A DNA stretch of 64,000 bases from contig NC_092678.1 in the NCBI RefSeq assembly GCF_964355755.1, forward strand, positions 3,670,922-3,734,921, read 5' to 3'. The notes below the pieces were generated by a model. It did not search any database. It was not told the origin of the DNA and saw only the letters and a program-made list of their open reading frames with translations. The stretch comes from Antedon mediterranea (Eukaryota > Echinodermata > Crinoidea > Comatulida > Antedonidae). The position numbers and the translations under genes were made by a program. This document shows, piece by piece, positions 11,936 to 22,783 of this stretch (the first letter of the stretch is position 1; each line of letters starts with the position of its first letter).

Positions 11936-13087
11936 ACACTATAGCTATGAAAGGAACACATATAAAAGATGTTTTTTGAAGATAAGAGGTCGTACTTCCT
12001 TTGCAACAAACTAAAAATTGTCTAAAATTAACTAACAATGCAATTAATTTCTTAACAAAGACACTAAAAACTGATGCTTATATTTAATAGTGTCTATCAT
12101 CAATAAATTAATATAATAACAAATAATTGGTCTTTTGTAAACTAATTTTGTTGCATTATCATATTATTAACAAAAGAAACTATCAAAATATTAAATAAAG
12201 TCACTTTCCAATAAATCTAGATATTTGTCCCATTAAAAAATCTTCTTCCGCATTTTATAGGTGGAAATGTTTTGTGATAACTATACCAATTTTTGTCCTG
12301 TACAACAAATGTTGTTTGGATATTTTTTTTTATCTTTGGAGACATTTAGGGTGTGACAATGTGGTGTAACTTAGATGGCAGGAAACCCTGCTTGCTGAAT
12401 AAACAAGGGCTATTTCTACCGAAACAGAATCACGTAAGACATTCCATTTAATAAACTTCACCCTCTGGTATAACACATTTTTTTTTTAATTACTCCAGGT
12501 AAAAATAATATAAATATTAGATATTAAAAATGTATAATATATAAGTATCATATAAACATTGTGTTAATAGCAAATATGCTAACTTTAATAAACTTCTCAA
12601 AAAGTCTTCAATTAATCACCATATCGTATCAATAAAAAAAAAAAAAAAAATCAATTTAAAATCCTAAAAGAATAAATTAATAAAAAATAATGTAAACTAA
12701 ACTAATGTTAATAATTATTATTATAAATAAATATATGTATAAAAGCTTTTTTATTTTGTTTGTTAATACTTAATAAAAATAAATATAACAATATAGCATT
12801 TGACCATAAATGACCCCTGTAAAAAATCTAACATGCCAATCACTTCTACAAATGAAATAATTCAGGGGCGTAAACAAAAATAAAATATACTACCAATTTA
12901 TACCAACTTCCTATCAATTTCTCACTACAATAAGATCTTACCCGAGGGAGGATGTTCACATATTGTAACAGCAACGTGCAAACTTCATAAGTGTTAGAAG
13001 CTCAAGAAAAGCAACAACTTCAAATTGGCTGACTACGTGAACACAGGTGCCTCTTTGCAAAGATTTGTTATCGGATAAACATAGAAA

Positions 13088-13214
13088 ATGGATGGATTGA
13101 TGATATTAAGATTAAGTTTTCTTCTTGTTGTTCTTTATCTTGGAGGTAATTTAGGAGAGAGCTGTAATTGCTCGCCGATGCACCCGCAACAGCAATTTTG
13201 TGATGCAGATTTCG
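13088..13214 (+). CDS. TIMP: TIMP exon 1: signal peptide and inhibitory CNC ridge
   Basis: The exon encodes residues 1-42 plus one base. The signal peptide has a hydrophobic core LRLSFLLVVLYLGG and is cleaved before Cys26 (after GES). The mature start is CNCSPMHPQQQFC. Position 2 is Asn, where vertebrate TIMPs have Thr or Ser; this side chain enters the protease S1' pocket. Asn27-Cys-Ser is formally an N-glycosylation sequon. The donor is G|GTAAGA at 13215. Intron 1 is 1161 bp. Confidence 0.95.
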
Positions 13215-15439
13215 GTAAGAATAATTTATTTTGTTAATTCATTTTTTAAAAGAAAAATGGTAGTCAATCTATAAATTGAAATGAACGAATAGAATAAATA
13301 ACAAAGAATGTATTTAGAAGAAAAAAAACTTGGTAAAGAATTTAGCATTTTAAGATGTTTGTACAGTATTTAACAAACCTTTTCTTAGTTTAAAAACAAA
13401 TATTTAAATGTTATGTTTTTCTCATAAGTACACTGGATTAATAAAGCTTGTATATTACAAAAACATGGTTTACTTTCCATTTTAATTAATCTTAAAACTT
13501 TATACTATATCATTACTGTTTTTGGCACGCCCCGAAGTAATCAGCTGTTTAACCAAATATATATCCGTGATGCTATTTGTCTAAAAACTTTCAATGATAT
13601 AAGATATATAAAGAAAAAACTGTTAATTTATGTACAGCACTAATCTGATCGTGCACTTTGACTGGTACAAACAGCAATAACTTATTTGAAAACTTAAATG
13701 CTAATGTTGCATCTTTAGTATTTGATAATAATTGTTAATCTTTTTGCCTTAAAAACTGAATTTTTCTATGAATTTGAATAACCATCAGCAATATTAACAA
13801 TTGCAAACATTTATTTATTTATAGGTCTATTGACAATGCAATAACTTCATATAAATATTTCAGTAAATATGTTCATTCATTGACAATAAAAATATCAATA
13901 AACATACAAAACGCATAATATTTACGTTTCAAGAGAAGCTTGACACGGGAAATGAATCTACGATATTCACTCTTCCTAGGGATTAGCCGTGACCTTAAAA
14001 ATTAAAATAGTATTCAACGTAAACGTAAACAAACAATAGTAAATAAAAAGATGAAAATAATATGTATACTACTTTACATACTGTACACCTGTATTTTTGA
14101 AATAAATATTTAAATCCTGTTACTTATAATTAACTACGATTTTATTTTATTTCTATGACTGTTTTTTAAGTATTTTTATTTATTTCATCAGTATAATTTT
14201 ATTTTATTAACCATAATTTATGAAGTTTTTCCAAAACAAAAGTACTGATATCAAGGGTCCTCATTAATATCCTATTATTGATTCAACCTCATCAAAATAA
14301 ATGTGTGCAACATTTTCTTTCTGAGAAACATAGACATGTAGAAAATGATGTTAAAATATATTTTTTTTATTCTAGTTATTCGAGGACGCGTTGTTGCCAA
14401 GAAGGACAGTTTTCTACCACTAAACAATCAACTGGACAGCGGGGATAGTTATATAGATTATAACGTGACAGTAGAGAGGATCTTTAAGGGACACCAGAAT
14501 ATTAAGATACAGACGAATATTGCTATAACAACTGCCAAGGAAGATGGCCGTTGTGGTGTTAATGATCTCAATGTGCGAGATACGTACCTGTTTGCAGGTA
14601 TGGATAGAATCTCATTCTCTTGCACTCTTCATAATAGGCCTACATGATACATGAATAGGTATACAGTATAACCTCAAATGGGACACTCATATGGCACAAC
14701 AAATCAATATATAATAATCATCTTCTCATACAAACATGCACAATGATTTGATTGGTTTATGTTTAAATTTTTGTGTCCAGCATTTTTTCAGTATCAAAAT
14801 AATAATCAAGTTTTAATCAATATTTCGTTTTAAGGTAAGGGAAAACGGATGTTTGAGATAAAGAATTGCGACTGGGTTATTGGGTACAAGAAACTATCAA
14901 GAAAACAAAGACAAGGTGTTCGACATATGTATAAGCAATATTGCAACTCTTGCAAAGTAAGTTAACAATTAGTAAGATCTGTATTATTTCTAAAAAAATA
15001 TTTAAAAGAGATTTGGAAAAGGAAGATAGGAAATTTGGAGAGACACGCCCTTTGCCGATAGTTGTCTTTGACAGCTTTTGTCTCCCCCTTTTTATGTTTC
15101 AATTATTTTCAATAATGAACTTGTCGGGAATATAATTTTAGAAATTATGGAAAGCTATGTAATCTTTTAAACATTTTACTATCATACATGAAACTAATTC
15201 ATTTATTTTGTTCGCAGATTAGCCCATGTTATGACGAAGAATCATGTAACCAGGATGACTCGAATACGTGTATGTGGGACCTATCAAGCATGATGTACGG
15301 TGATCTTGACTGTGAAAGTATCTACTCGCGTTGTCTTCGTACTGCTGAAGGAACATGCAAATGGTTGCGATCAAAGGAGGTTCGCAGCTGCTTCGAAGGA
15401 CGAAAACATGCACGATTATCTCGTTTGATAAACCCATAG
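13088..15439 (+). CDS. TIMP: Tissue inhibitor of metalloproteinases (TIMP), complete, four coding exons
   Basis: The product is a secreted inhibitor of matrix metalloproteinases. Exons 13088-13214, 14376-14597, 14835-14956 and 15218-15439 join with GT-AG borders (phases 1, 1, 0) into 230 residues. Residues 1-25 are a signal peptide. Mature Cys26-Asn-Cys28 is the CXC ridge whose first Cys chelates the catalytic zinc. PHPQ-like MHPQQQFC and VIRGRVV follow; YLFAG (113-117) and KNCDWV (126-131) are netrin-like N-domain marks. There are 14 Cys (26, 28, 38, 102, 128, 153, 156, 161, 167, 175, 189, 196, 204, 215). Twelve match the canonical six disulfides; 189 and 215 are extra. CKWLRSKE and a basic tail end the C-domain. 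It is longer than vertebrate TIMPs (about 207-224 precursor residues). It lies opposite and upstream of synapsin exons, so it appears to be nested in a synapsin intron. The start is the first ATG giving a signal peptide. Confidence 0.96.
14376..14597 (+). CDS. TIMP: TIMP exon 2: N-domain beta-barrel core
   Basis: It enters after a T-rich tract ending TTCTAG and leaves at GCAG|GTATGG. It encodes VIRGRVVAKK through YLFAG: strands of the OB-like barrel, the sequon Asn72-Val-Thr and Cys102 (partner of the first Cys in the family). In vertebrates, as I recall, this span is split by an additional intron near the YKG segment. Here the equivalent FKG (79-81) lies mid-exon. Confidence 0.95.
14835..14956 (+). 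CDS. TIMP: TIMP exon 3: end of the N-domain
   Basis: It enters after TTTTAAG and leaves at AAA|GTAAGT. It encodes KGKRMFEIKNCDWV, the LSRKQRQG helix that matches the LSLAQRRG-type helix of other TIMPs, and QYCNSCK with the two Cys that close the N-domain and open the C-domain. The acceptor sits directly before a second possible GTAAGG, but only the stated border keeps frame and homology. Confidence 0.94.
15218..15439 (+). CDS. TIMP: TIMP exon 4: C-terminal domain
   Basis: It follows a TTTTGTTCGCAG acceptor and ends with TAG at 15437-15439. It encodes ISPCYDEESC, NTCMWD, the two-disulfide C-domain with extra Cys189 and Cys215, and the basic tail GRKHARLSRL. In other TIMPs this domain mediates exosite or proenzyme binding. 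The tail is basic rather than acidic, which would favour matrix or glycosaminoglycan retention (inference). Confidence 0.95.
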   Translation: MSPCYDEESCNQDDSNTCMWDLSSMMYGDLDCESIYSRCLRTAEGTCKWLRSKEVRSCFEGRKHARLSRLINP

Positions 15440-16230
15440 TCACATTTTATATATGAGTGTTGTGGCTGGCTGGAAAAAAAAAGCTTATCAAAGACCAACA
15501 ATTGGAAAAATGTTCTTCATAAAATAGGTATAATGGACGAGATGCTGACGGGAATGTATGTGAAGCAGATTATGTACAATCCAAAATACAAACGTTGATA
15601 ATTTTTACAACATTTGAACTGAAATAATTTGAAAAAAAAAGTATTATTTTATGATTATCATTGCAAACTAATTATTTGATGTCATAAAAATATCAATGTT
15701 GATAAAAACAAATTCTAATGTTATCACTGCCCAAAAAAAAATATTATAAAACATTTTAGTAAAAACATTTCCCAATTATCTTAAAACTGTTGATCAGTCA
15801 AATTTATCGAAAATTGTAAATATAGTTTTCATTTAGTTTACCTGCTTTTAGCCTTTCTTGTTTTATTGTTGTTTTTGGAAGTTAGGCTTTTAAAAGTGCA
15901 ATCTAATATTTAGTTTATCAATAATTCTAAATTAAAATTTTTTGTTTACTTATGAATTGATTTAGCTATGTCTGACAGAATGGTAGTACAGTGAGGTGTA
16001 TACGCAGTACCTCCAGCTAAGTCTAACACTACTTTTAGTACTTTACTTATGTTATATTTTTTTTATTTCACGATTGGAAAAGCCAATATTAGGTTTTACC
16101 TGAACATTCCTTTAATACAATTAGTTTACTTTTTAATTTTTATAAGTATGTTCAAAGTTATAAAATTAAACTATGCAAAACTCTTCTTGTAAAATATGTA
16201 AATAGATTTTTTTGCTTTTGACATGTGTGA
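15440..16230 (+). other. TIMP: Probable TIMP 3' untranslated region
   Basis: The DNA is AT-rich with homopolymer runs, without open frames or recognisable repeats, between the TIMP stop codon and the AATAAA at 16231. Its extent depends on that poly(A) assignment. Confidence 0.4.
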
Positions 16231-16236
16231 AATAAA
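16231..16236 (+). terminator. TIMP: Candidate poly(A) signal of TIMP
   Basis: AATAAA lies 792 bp after the TIMP stop and is followed by a T/GT-rich stretch (TTAGTTTTGTTTTTAATTTTC) about 15-30 bases downstream, as expected of a cleavage region. The 3'UTR would then be about 15440-16255. This is an inference from the motif alone. Confidence 0.45.
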
Positions 16237-16940
16237 GATGGTAGATAACTTAGTTTTGTTTTTAATTTTCTCATACAATTCCTTATTTTGGACTATATCG
16301 GAAAATTCATTGATGGAATAACCTGAAAACGACAACTGATAGAAAATAGAAGATATGTTGCAGTTGGATCTAAGATGGACTAAGAAAATTCACCGACACA
16401 ATATCGTGGATTGAGCAAAACTAAATACAAAGACCTAAATTATGGGCAGGGTTAAAAAAAATGTCTTCTACAGTAATTCTCCATAAAGCTAGTTTCTTGA
16501 TGAACTACTTTAAAAACATGCTATAAGTTGTAAAAAACGTCCGACCTTCGATAAAAAAAGTGGGTGGATTTTATGGATTTTTTTGTTATTTGCCCACCTG
16601 TTTTAGCTGAGGACAGGCCATCTCTTTACCCATATCCTGTAGTTGGGATACTTAATTAGACACAGGAATTCCAAATCAACCCCTCGATCCATTCATTTTT
16701 AAGCACCATATAGCTACAGCACAAGGTTATTCATATGTCATGTATTATAAATAAAATAAAAATTAAAGATAATAACAATTAATATTAAGTAAAACAGCCA
16801 TAAAAATTCATATTAATAATTTTAAAGTTTTACAAATTTATGAATATTACGATCATTACCAAAAATTAATTATATTATGTTGAATAATCCGTTTCACCAA
16901 AAGAGTTTCAAAGATTTATAATCAAATTTTGACAAATTTA

Positions 16941-17114
16941 TTAATTTGGCGATGTTCCAAATAGCTCTTTACCCTGGAAGCCTAATCCTAATTCACCCTT
17001 CCTCTGTTTGTATAGTGCCTGTCTCGTGGACAAAGCTTTCTTCGTATTTCTCAAAGGAAATACACAATCAAAATCTACTTTAATTTGTGACATATATCCT
17101 TTTTGATACAAACT
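16941..17114 (-). other. Unrecognised 57-codon open frame ending in two stops
   Basis: On the complement, a frame opens after TGA and reads SLYQKGYMSQIKVDFDCVFP, then a Lys/Arg-rich segment RQALYKQRKGELGLGF, and ends FGTSPN before TAA TAA. Its GC content is higher than its surroundings, and the reading looks like a natural basic C-terminus. No upstream exon or clear acceptor was fixed and I recognise no family. It may be the 3' exon of an unknown gene or a retrocopy fragment. Confidence 0.22.
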
Positions 17115-17269
17115 TCACTTCCCTTGGTCATTTGTGCTGATGATAATAATTAGATTCATACTGGCTTAGATTTTTAGGCTGATAAAGTAAATTTGTCAAA
17201 ATTTGCTTCTTTCTACTATCTACAAAATAATTATGGAATGTCTTCATCAAAAAGGAAAAATATTGTGAC

Positions 17270-17530
17270 CCGATAATAATATTCTGGATTTATATAGCGC
17301 CTAATGTTGTGAAACCTCTAAGCGCTGAACATTATTACCCCAGTCATTTTTTCTTGATCAAACACCTATGGAAACATACTCCCATAATGCAGCTAGTAAT
17401 CAGCGCAAAGTTGTGTCTTGATCTAACCAGGTTCCCATTTATACACCTGGGTGGAGAGAGGCATACCTAAGTAAAGTATTTTGCCTAAGGATACAAGCAA
17501 TGCAGCGACAGTTGGATTCAAACATCAATC
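17270..17530. repeat. Dispersed repeat with TATAGCGCCT start and CATTGCTTGT-type end
   Basis: The stretch begins ATTTATATAGCGCC, contains a near-complementary AAGCGCTGAAC about 35 bases later, and ends with an ATACAAGCAATGCAGCGACA-type segment. A short related piece (TGGAAACATACTGCCTTAATGC) occurs at about 51110-51150. A second unit with a similar AGCGCC/GGCGCT start is at 56930-56965. The wording resembles a repeat common in marine invertebrate genomes; its class is unknown to me. Confidence 0.5.
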
Positions 17531-19497
17531 TTACATTTTCACTAGTTTTAAAGTAATATTTGCATTTTCAGAATCAAGTTCCCAGGTTGAAGGGATTTTG
17601 AAAAGTGATAAATACTAAATTATTCTTTCATTTAAAATCATAATCAGATTTTTGCAAAAGATTAATCTAAAAATATCTAAGACAAACATTTTTTTTTAAA
17701 TTGAGGAAACGGTAACTTGCCATTTAGGCATTACCCTCAGGAAGTCTGGCTCCAGAATCTACTCAATAATAATCTTAAGATACGATATTTCACTCAAATC
17801 ATTTTTTTTTAAAGAATTATTATATCAACTATGAAATCAGTAGAAAAAAGTAACGAATTAACAATAATTATGAACTTATAACATTAAGACAACTTTTACC
17901 AATAAAGAGATTTTTAAAAAATAACAAAATAAATTAATTTCATGATTTATACACACTACATGATTTTGGGATTATATAATGAATTTCATAATCTATACAT
18001 ACGAGTACATGTTTCTAAGTTTCTTATATAAAGTATAGATTAAAATAGCTTCCATGCATCATATTTGATGGACCATTGGTAGGATAAATTAATAAAACTA
18101 CAGAGATTATTAAACGCTTAATAAAGTGTCTAGTTAGCATATGCATGTAGATACATATTATGGTGGTATATAGTTATTGGGGACTTAAATAAGGAAATGT
18201 ACAGCTTAAAATAAACAAGATTGTACAGCCATTTCCCTTTAACCTTTGCCCTACTTTTTAATTTTAAATATTAAGTACTTTCTGTCATTATAAATTATTG
18301 TATTTAAAAAAAAATATCAAAACAATTTTAGATAAATTAATTTTATAGTAAAAGCTAATTTACTTATAAAAGTCTGTCTGTAAATTAGTTTAATTTCGTG
18401 TAGATGGGAAAAAATGTATTTTGCGAATAAAGATTATAATGTTAATATAAACTTATTTCTAAAATATTATTTAAATCACTAAACGTTTTATTTCAAAATT
18501 AATAAAAAATCTAAATTTGTATTGTTTTGGTAATATAGCCAACCACTATTCAGGGGACAGTTTGATTATGGAGGTTTTACTATCTCCATGCTTTGATGTG
18601 TCCCAAAGATGGTTCTACTGTAGGGGCAATACTGAATTAAATACTTTATTTTAAGCTTAGTAAAATGAATGTGATGGTCCGTGTATGGTAAGATATACAT
18701 TCCTAAACTGCCCTATATAAACGCAATAAGACATAAATTACATCATGTGGTCGATTTAATAAATTGTGTGGTTTCTCACTTTTATAAATTTCCGAGTAGA
18801 AGAGGATATCCACATGTCTCTCAACATCATCTAATAAGACACCCAAACCATGTACAGATTCACTACTCATTAGCTACACCTACAAAATATTGTCAGAATA
18901 CTTTCTTTAAACACTTTAATTTATTGTAGTAATTGAATGGTTTTGACAAAACTTTCACACTTTATTTGATGAACATATTAGTGATATCTTTGCAATAACT
19001 GATGCTGAAAATAGCATGCATGAACGTTAGTTGATCCTACGGGTCGGAACTAATAACCAGTTTCCAAAACATAACTATGAAAGTAAAAAAGTTTTTAACA
19101 ATGAAAACATTCGGCTTTCATTTTCAAAATATTATGTAATATGGTGAAAACATTACACTAAATGGAAAACAAAATTATTAGACTGATGAATCATGAACGT
19201 ATCTATTATTGTATTGGTAACAATAGCATAGTAGAATGTAAATGAAACGTAAAACAGCTGAAAGTGTCTCTAAATGACAGATATTGACATGAGCGATGAC
19301 AGATCCAACTAATTTCAGACATAAGGATAATTTTTGAAGAAAGAAATATGGAGATTTTCCACTTAAAATGAATACTGTTGTCTGCGTAAACCAGTATCAG
19401 GTAACACAATGCATCGTAGCTCAGATCTATGATCTGCATGTGCTATAAAGGATTCAGAGGTCTATAGGTGGTACCTAAATTAATTTATATAAAAAAA
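17531..19497. other. AT-rich non-coding DNA, nothing recognised
   Basis: There are only short chance open frames, poly(A)/poly(T) runs and AT-rich low-complexity DNA. No splice-flanked coding segment or repeat was identified by eye. Confidence 0.6.
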
Positions 19498-20275
19498 ACT
19501 ATTTCATTTCATTTCATTTCTTTATTCGACAACAAGCGCTCAAGGGGTTGCAACAGCAACAGAGCGCCATAACACATTTGTGTCCGCAACCCCTGTAACA
19601 TACAACTTAATACAAGTTAAAAATGAATATAAAATATACAGAATATATAAAAAATTTAATTAATTTGTATTACTGTGTTACACAATTTAAAATACACCTA
19701 TACAATTAAAATAAATTTAGCGTTTATCAAGCAGATATTTTTCAAAGGAAGAGTAACTGCTTGATCTTTGATTATGGAGAGTAGTGATGACCATATAACA
19801 GGAAAATTGTTGATAGAAGAATATTTTAAAGTATCGGTACGTGCAAAAGGGTGGACAAATGTGAGTAATTCAGGATGGCGTTGATTGATATGGATATTAT
19901 TATTTACAGTACTACAAAAAGTTACATTATAAAAACAACGAAATATAAAGGAAATTAAAATCATTTAAAAACGTCTAGTATCACGTAAGGATAACCAACC
20001 CAAAGTTATTAAACGTTCATCGTATGATATATGATTACTGGAGAATCTAAATCTCCTAAATATTTTCTTACTTCTAACTTCTTTTGATTCTTTGATTTTG
20101 ACAAATAAGTAAGCATAGAATATTCCAAATATATATACACGATGAAACAAATTTACATAATGCAAATCACAATTTACATACCGATTTAATTTATTTCTAA
20201 ATAATCGTACAAACATAGTATTTCTGTTATTTCTAATTTCTGTCAAAATCCACATGTATACATAACTGACAGCTC
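19498..20275 (-). mobile_element. LINE 3' end: ORF2 C-terminus, 3'UTR hairpin and ATTTC-type tail
   Basis: On the minus strand, the reading YDERLITLGWLSL-x-TRRF (end of the frame 20255-19965) continues after a stop into the frame 19964-19698. The latter carries FARTDTLKYSSINN and VIWSSL, the usual LINE ORF2 C-terminal end (RLxxLGWLPL, then the FSYxxxxxWNSLP-like block). Downstream is a hairpin with 9 bp arms (19543-19551 and 19586-19594), CGAATAAAG, and a (GAAAT)n tail at 19500-19520. It is 5'-truncated and carries at least one stop. Confidence 0.75.
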
Positions 20276-21269
20276 TCGAATATGAAGTTGTTATCGTTTT
20301 TTATTTTTTCGGTCCCTGGAAACTATCTTCATGATTTAACGTTAACTCCGTTGCGACCTTGTTTCACATCCTATTGTCAATAGTAATTGATGGATCACTT
20401 ATCAAACTGCGCTTCTTTTGGCAGGAACCCAGAATTTTGGCGTCCAGCCAGTGGTGCATAAAATCTAAAAATTTGTAAATCTGCAACCACAAATGCATAA
20501 ATTGATTGTATACGCATTAACTGTACTGACTTCTTTAAACGCCGCCGAATTTAATCAAAATTATTTGAAGTTTTGAATGGGGGGCCAATACACAAGAAAT
20601 GAAACAAGGGGTTGAAATGCACATGCATCAGTACAAGTCAGTACGACTTTAAATTGGTAGCTAAAATTACACGAAATAGCTTCCAAAATACGCTATACTA
20701 TATTCAATTAACATCGAGAAACTATGATCATAAACATTTATTAGAGCTTATCCTTGATGTCTCATTCTGAAAAATACCATTCACCTAACTCTTCTTTTGA
20801 ATTTACCATTCAATCATACACATGCACTTTATTCTTAATTTCCCTTTGCAACCCAAGGAGCTTCAAAAGAATGAGCATAGCCTTGTAAGCTATAAACAAG
20901 TACGAATACTTCCTTCTACTCCCCGAAAGTGACCTTGGCTCTCACCCTTCCTCCTAATGGGGGCTAAGCTAATTGAACATCCCCCTTCCTAAAACTTAAC
21001 CTTGACAAACTAGCAATTAACACTAAATATCAGTCGCTGTAATCAAAATAAAAGTTTACTCATGTAAACAAATTGGCTAAGATTAAAACACAATCAATTA
21101 CGCACCTGTGAAAGACAATCATTGTCTTCAGTAATAATTAGAAAAATTGCAACTGTAGGCAGAATACAAAGAACAAGTGATTAACAAGTTGAAGCAAATA
21201 AAAAATTAATCGAGTAAAATGCTAATCTTAATGCAGTGTTGCCTCATAACACTATACAGTACAATTTTT
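20276..21269. other. Non-coding spacer between LINE end and Helitron-like element
   Basis: No gene is recognised. Scattered medium-GC stretches (20395-20460, 20830-21000) look like old repeat fragments, without identifiable ends. Confidence 0.5.
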
Positions 21270-22783
21270 AGGTGATCATTTAGAATAAAATGATCACCTA
21301 TTGTTATTGTATGAAATCTTTATTATTATTTTTCTTTTTTTTTTTCTTTTTATTGTTTCTGTACACTATTTTGTGTAACAATTATCTCAAAAAGTTTAAT
21401 GTCAATGATTACCAAAATTTCAGAATATCTTTCAAATAATATAACTTAATCCTAATGAGCTTTCCAGCGTGATCACTCATCCGTGACGTCATTTATACGC
21501 CATTTTGTGAAATCACATTATCAATCATATCTCCGTAATTCATTATGACATATTTAGGTTTTGATCAATTTAGAGCATGAATTAGGCGATTTGCGCGTTT
21601 CAAAAAATTACTGCGCAAAAATGCGTTTTTGTGCGCACAATTCTTAAAATGCGTACAATTCTTAAAATGCGTAAAAAATAAAATTTGATGTGATTTATAC
21701 ATCAAATTTATACATTCTACTCACAATCCTTAGTACATTCACCAATTTTGAGTCCATTCCGACTTAAAATAACGCTATACGAGCACGTTAAAAATGACAA
21801 AATGCGCACACTAATTGTACAAAAGTGCTAAAAATGGTAAAAAATAAGGACTTTTTAAAATGAATATAACTCTTCAGAATGGCAGATGACCCCCAATTTT
21901 TTTAACTTATTATGGAAGCCAATAAGTTGTAGATACAAATGTATATACACATTAGACGTACAAAATGGTATGACGTCATCAAATGGCCACTTGAATTTAA
22001 AAATTAGGAATTTTTTTCTTTTTGTGTGGGTTATCACATTCAATAGAGCGCATCTCTGTTATTTGTGCCCGATTTTCGCACAACTTTTAGTATGTGCTTG
22101 CTCAATTAATTATTCTTCTAATGAGTTGTCAACATTTTCATTTTGATGACGTCATCACGCGTAAAACCTTGAATAACCTAGGTCGTGTAATTTCGGCTAA
22201 ACCATACATTTGAATATCTTATAGCTCTTCAGAATTAAAGGTGACCTTGAAGATTATAACTTATTATGAAAGCTGATGAAATGTAGATATGAATTCATAT
22301 AAAAATTAAGCCTATCGGATGTTGTGACGTTATCACATGGCCAGTTGAAGTTAAAAAGTAGTTTTTAAATTTCTTTAGTCGAAGTTATACAAATTTCAAA
22401 GAGCGCGCATTGCCCTTCTGCGTGTCAAATTTTCTTCCAATTCTTATATTTATTTGCTCAATTCATTATCTTTCGAAATTGTCATCTTCGAGTTTATTTT
22501 GATAATTCCATCATACCAAAAATTTAGAACACGATGTGGGTCCCGTAATTTCACCTATGCTACACTGTATATAGATATACAGTACTGTATATACTGTACA
22601 TATTGTATGACACATAGGTAGAACTCAGCACTATAAGTATATATGCAATCATGTCATAGGATGGCGTACATCAACTTTTAACGATCGTATGTTAACGTAC
22701 ATGCATGTTTAAAAAATGTTAATTTTATTAAAATGATAAAAATGATCACCTATAATTCGTCAAAGTGACGAATTAAATTCTAG
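21270..22783 (+). mobile_element. Non-autonomous Helitron/Helentron-like element, copy 1
   Basis: The 3' end has a hairpin with 10 bp arms (22753-22762 and 22766-22775, loop AAG) followed four bases later by CTAG (22780-22783) and a T, the arrangement of rolling-circle transposon 3' ends. The 5' end is a hairpin of AGGTGATCATTT and its complement (21270-21281 and 21288-21299). The same AAATGATCACCT recurs just inside the 3' end (22740-22751), giving subterminal inverted repeats as in Helentrons. Inside are about three diverged units (~355 bp spacing) with TGACGTCA words and an AGAGCGC word. No Rep/helicase coding remains. A second copy lies at 43788-45356 in opposite orientation. Confidence 0.65.

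Larger units (their letters stand above)
7810..13087. other. Synapsin intron between the TIMP gene and exon 7747-7809; mostly simple AT-rich DNA
   Basis: No coding exon is recognised. The region holds AT-rich low-complexity DNA, a perfect 9 bp inverted repeat at 8460-8483, a tRNA-SINE-like unit (11100-11232) and a diverged tandem repeat (11515-11935). It also holds an A16 run near 12633-12650. The short TIMP-proximal stretch (12890-13087) should contain the TIMP promoter and 5'UTR, but I see no convincing TATA box. An exon-like piece at 12376-12433 (after GATGGCAG, before GTAAG) might be a non-coding leader exon; this is speculative. Confidence 0.7.

Noticed and set aside
12376-12433. Possible non-coding 5' exon of TIMP between GATGGCAG and GTAAG
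   Set aside because: Splice-like words only; no transcript evidence and the tract before the AG is not pyrimidine-rich.
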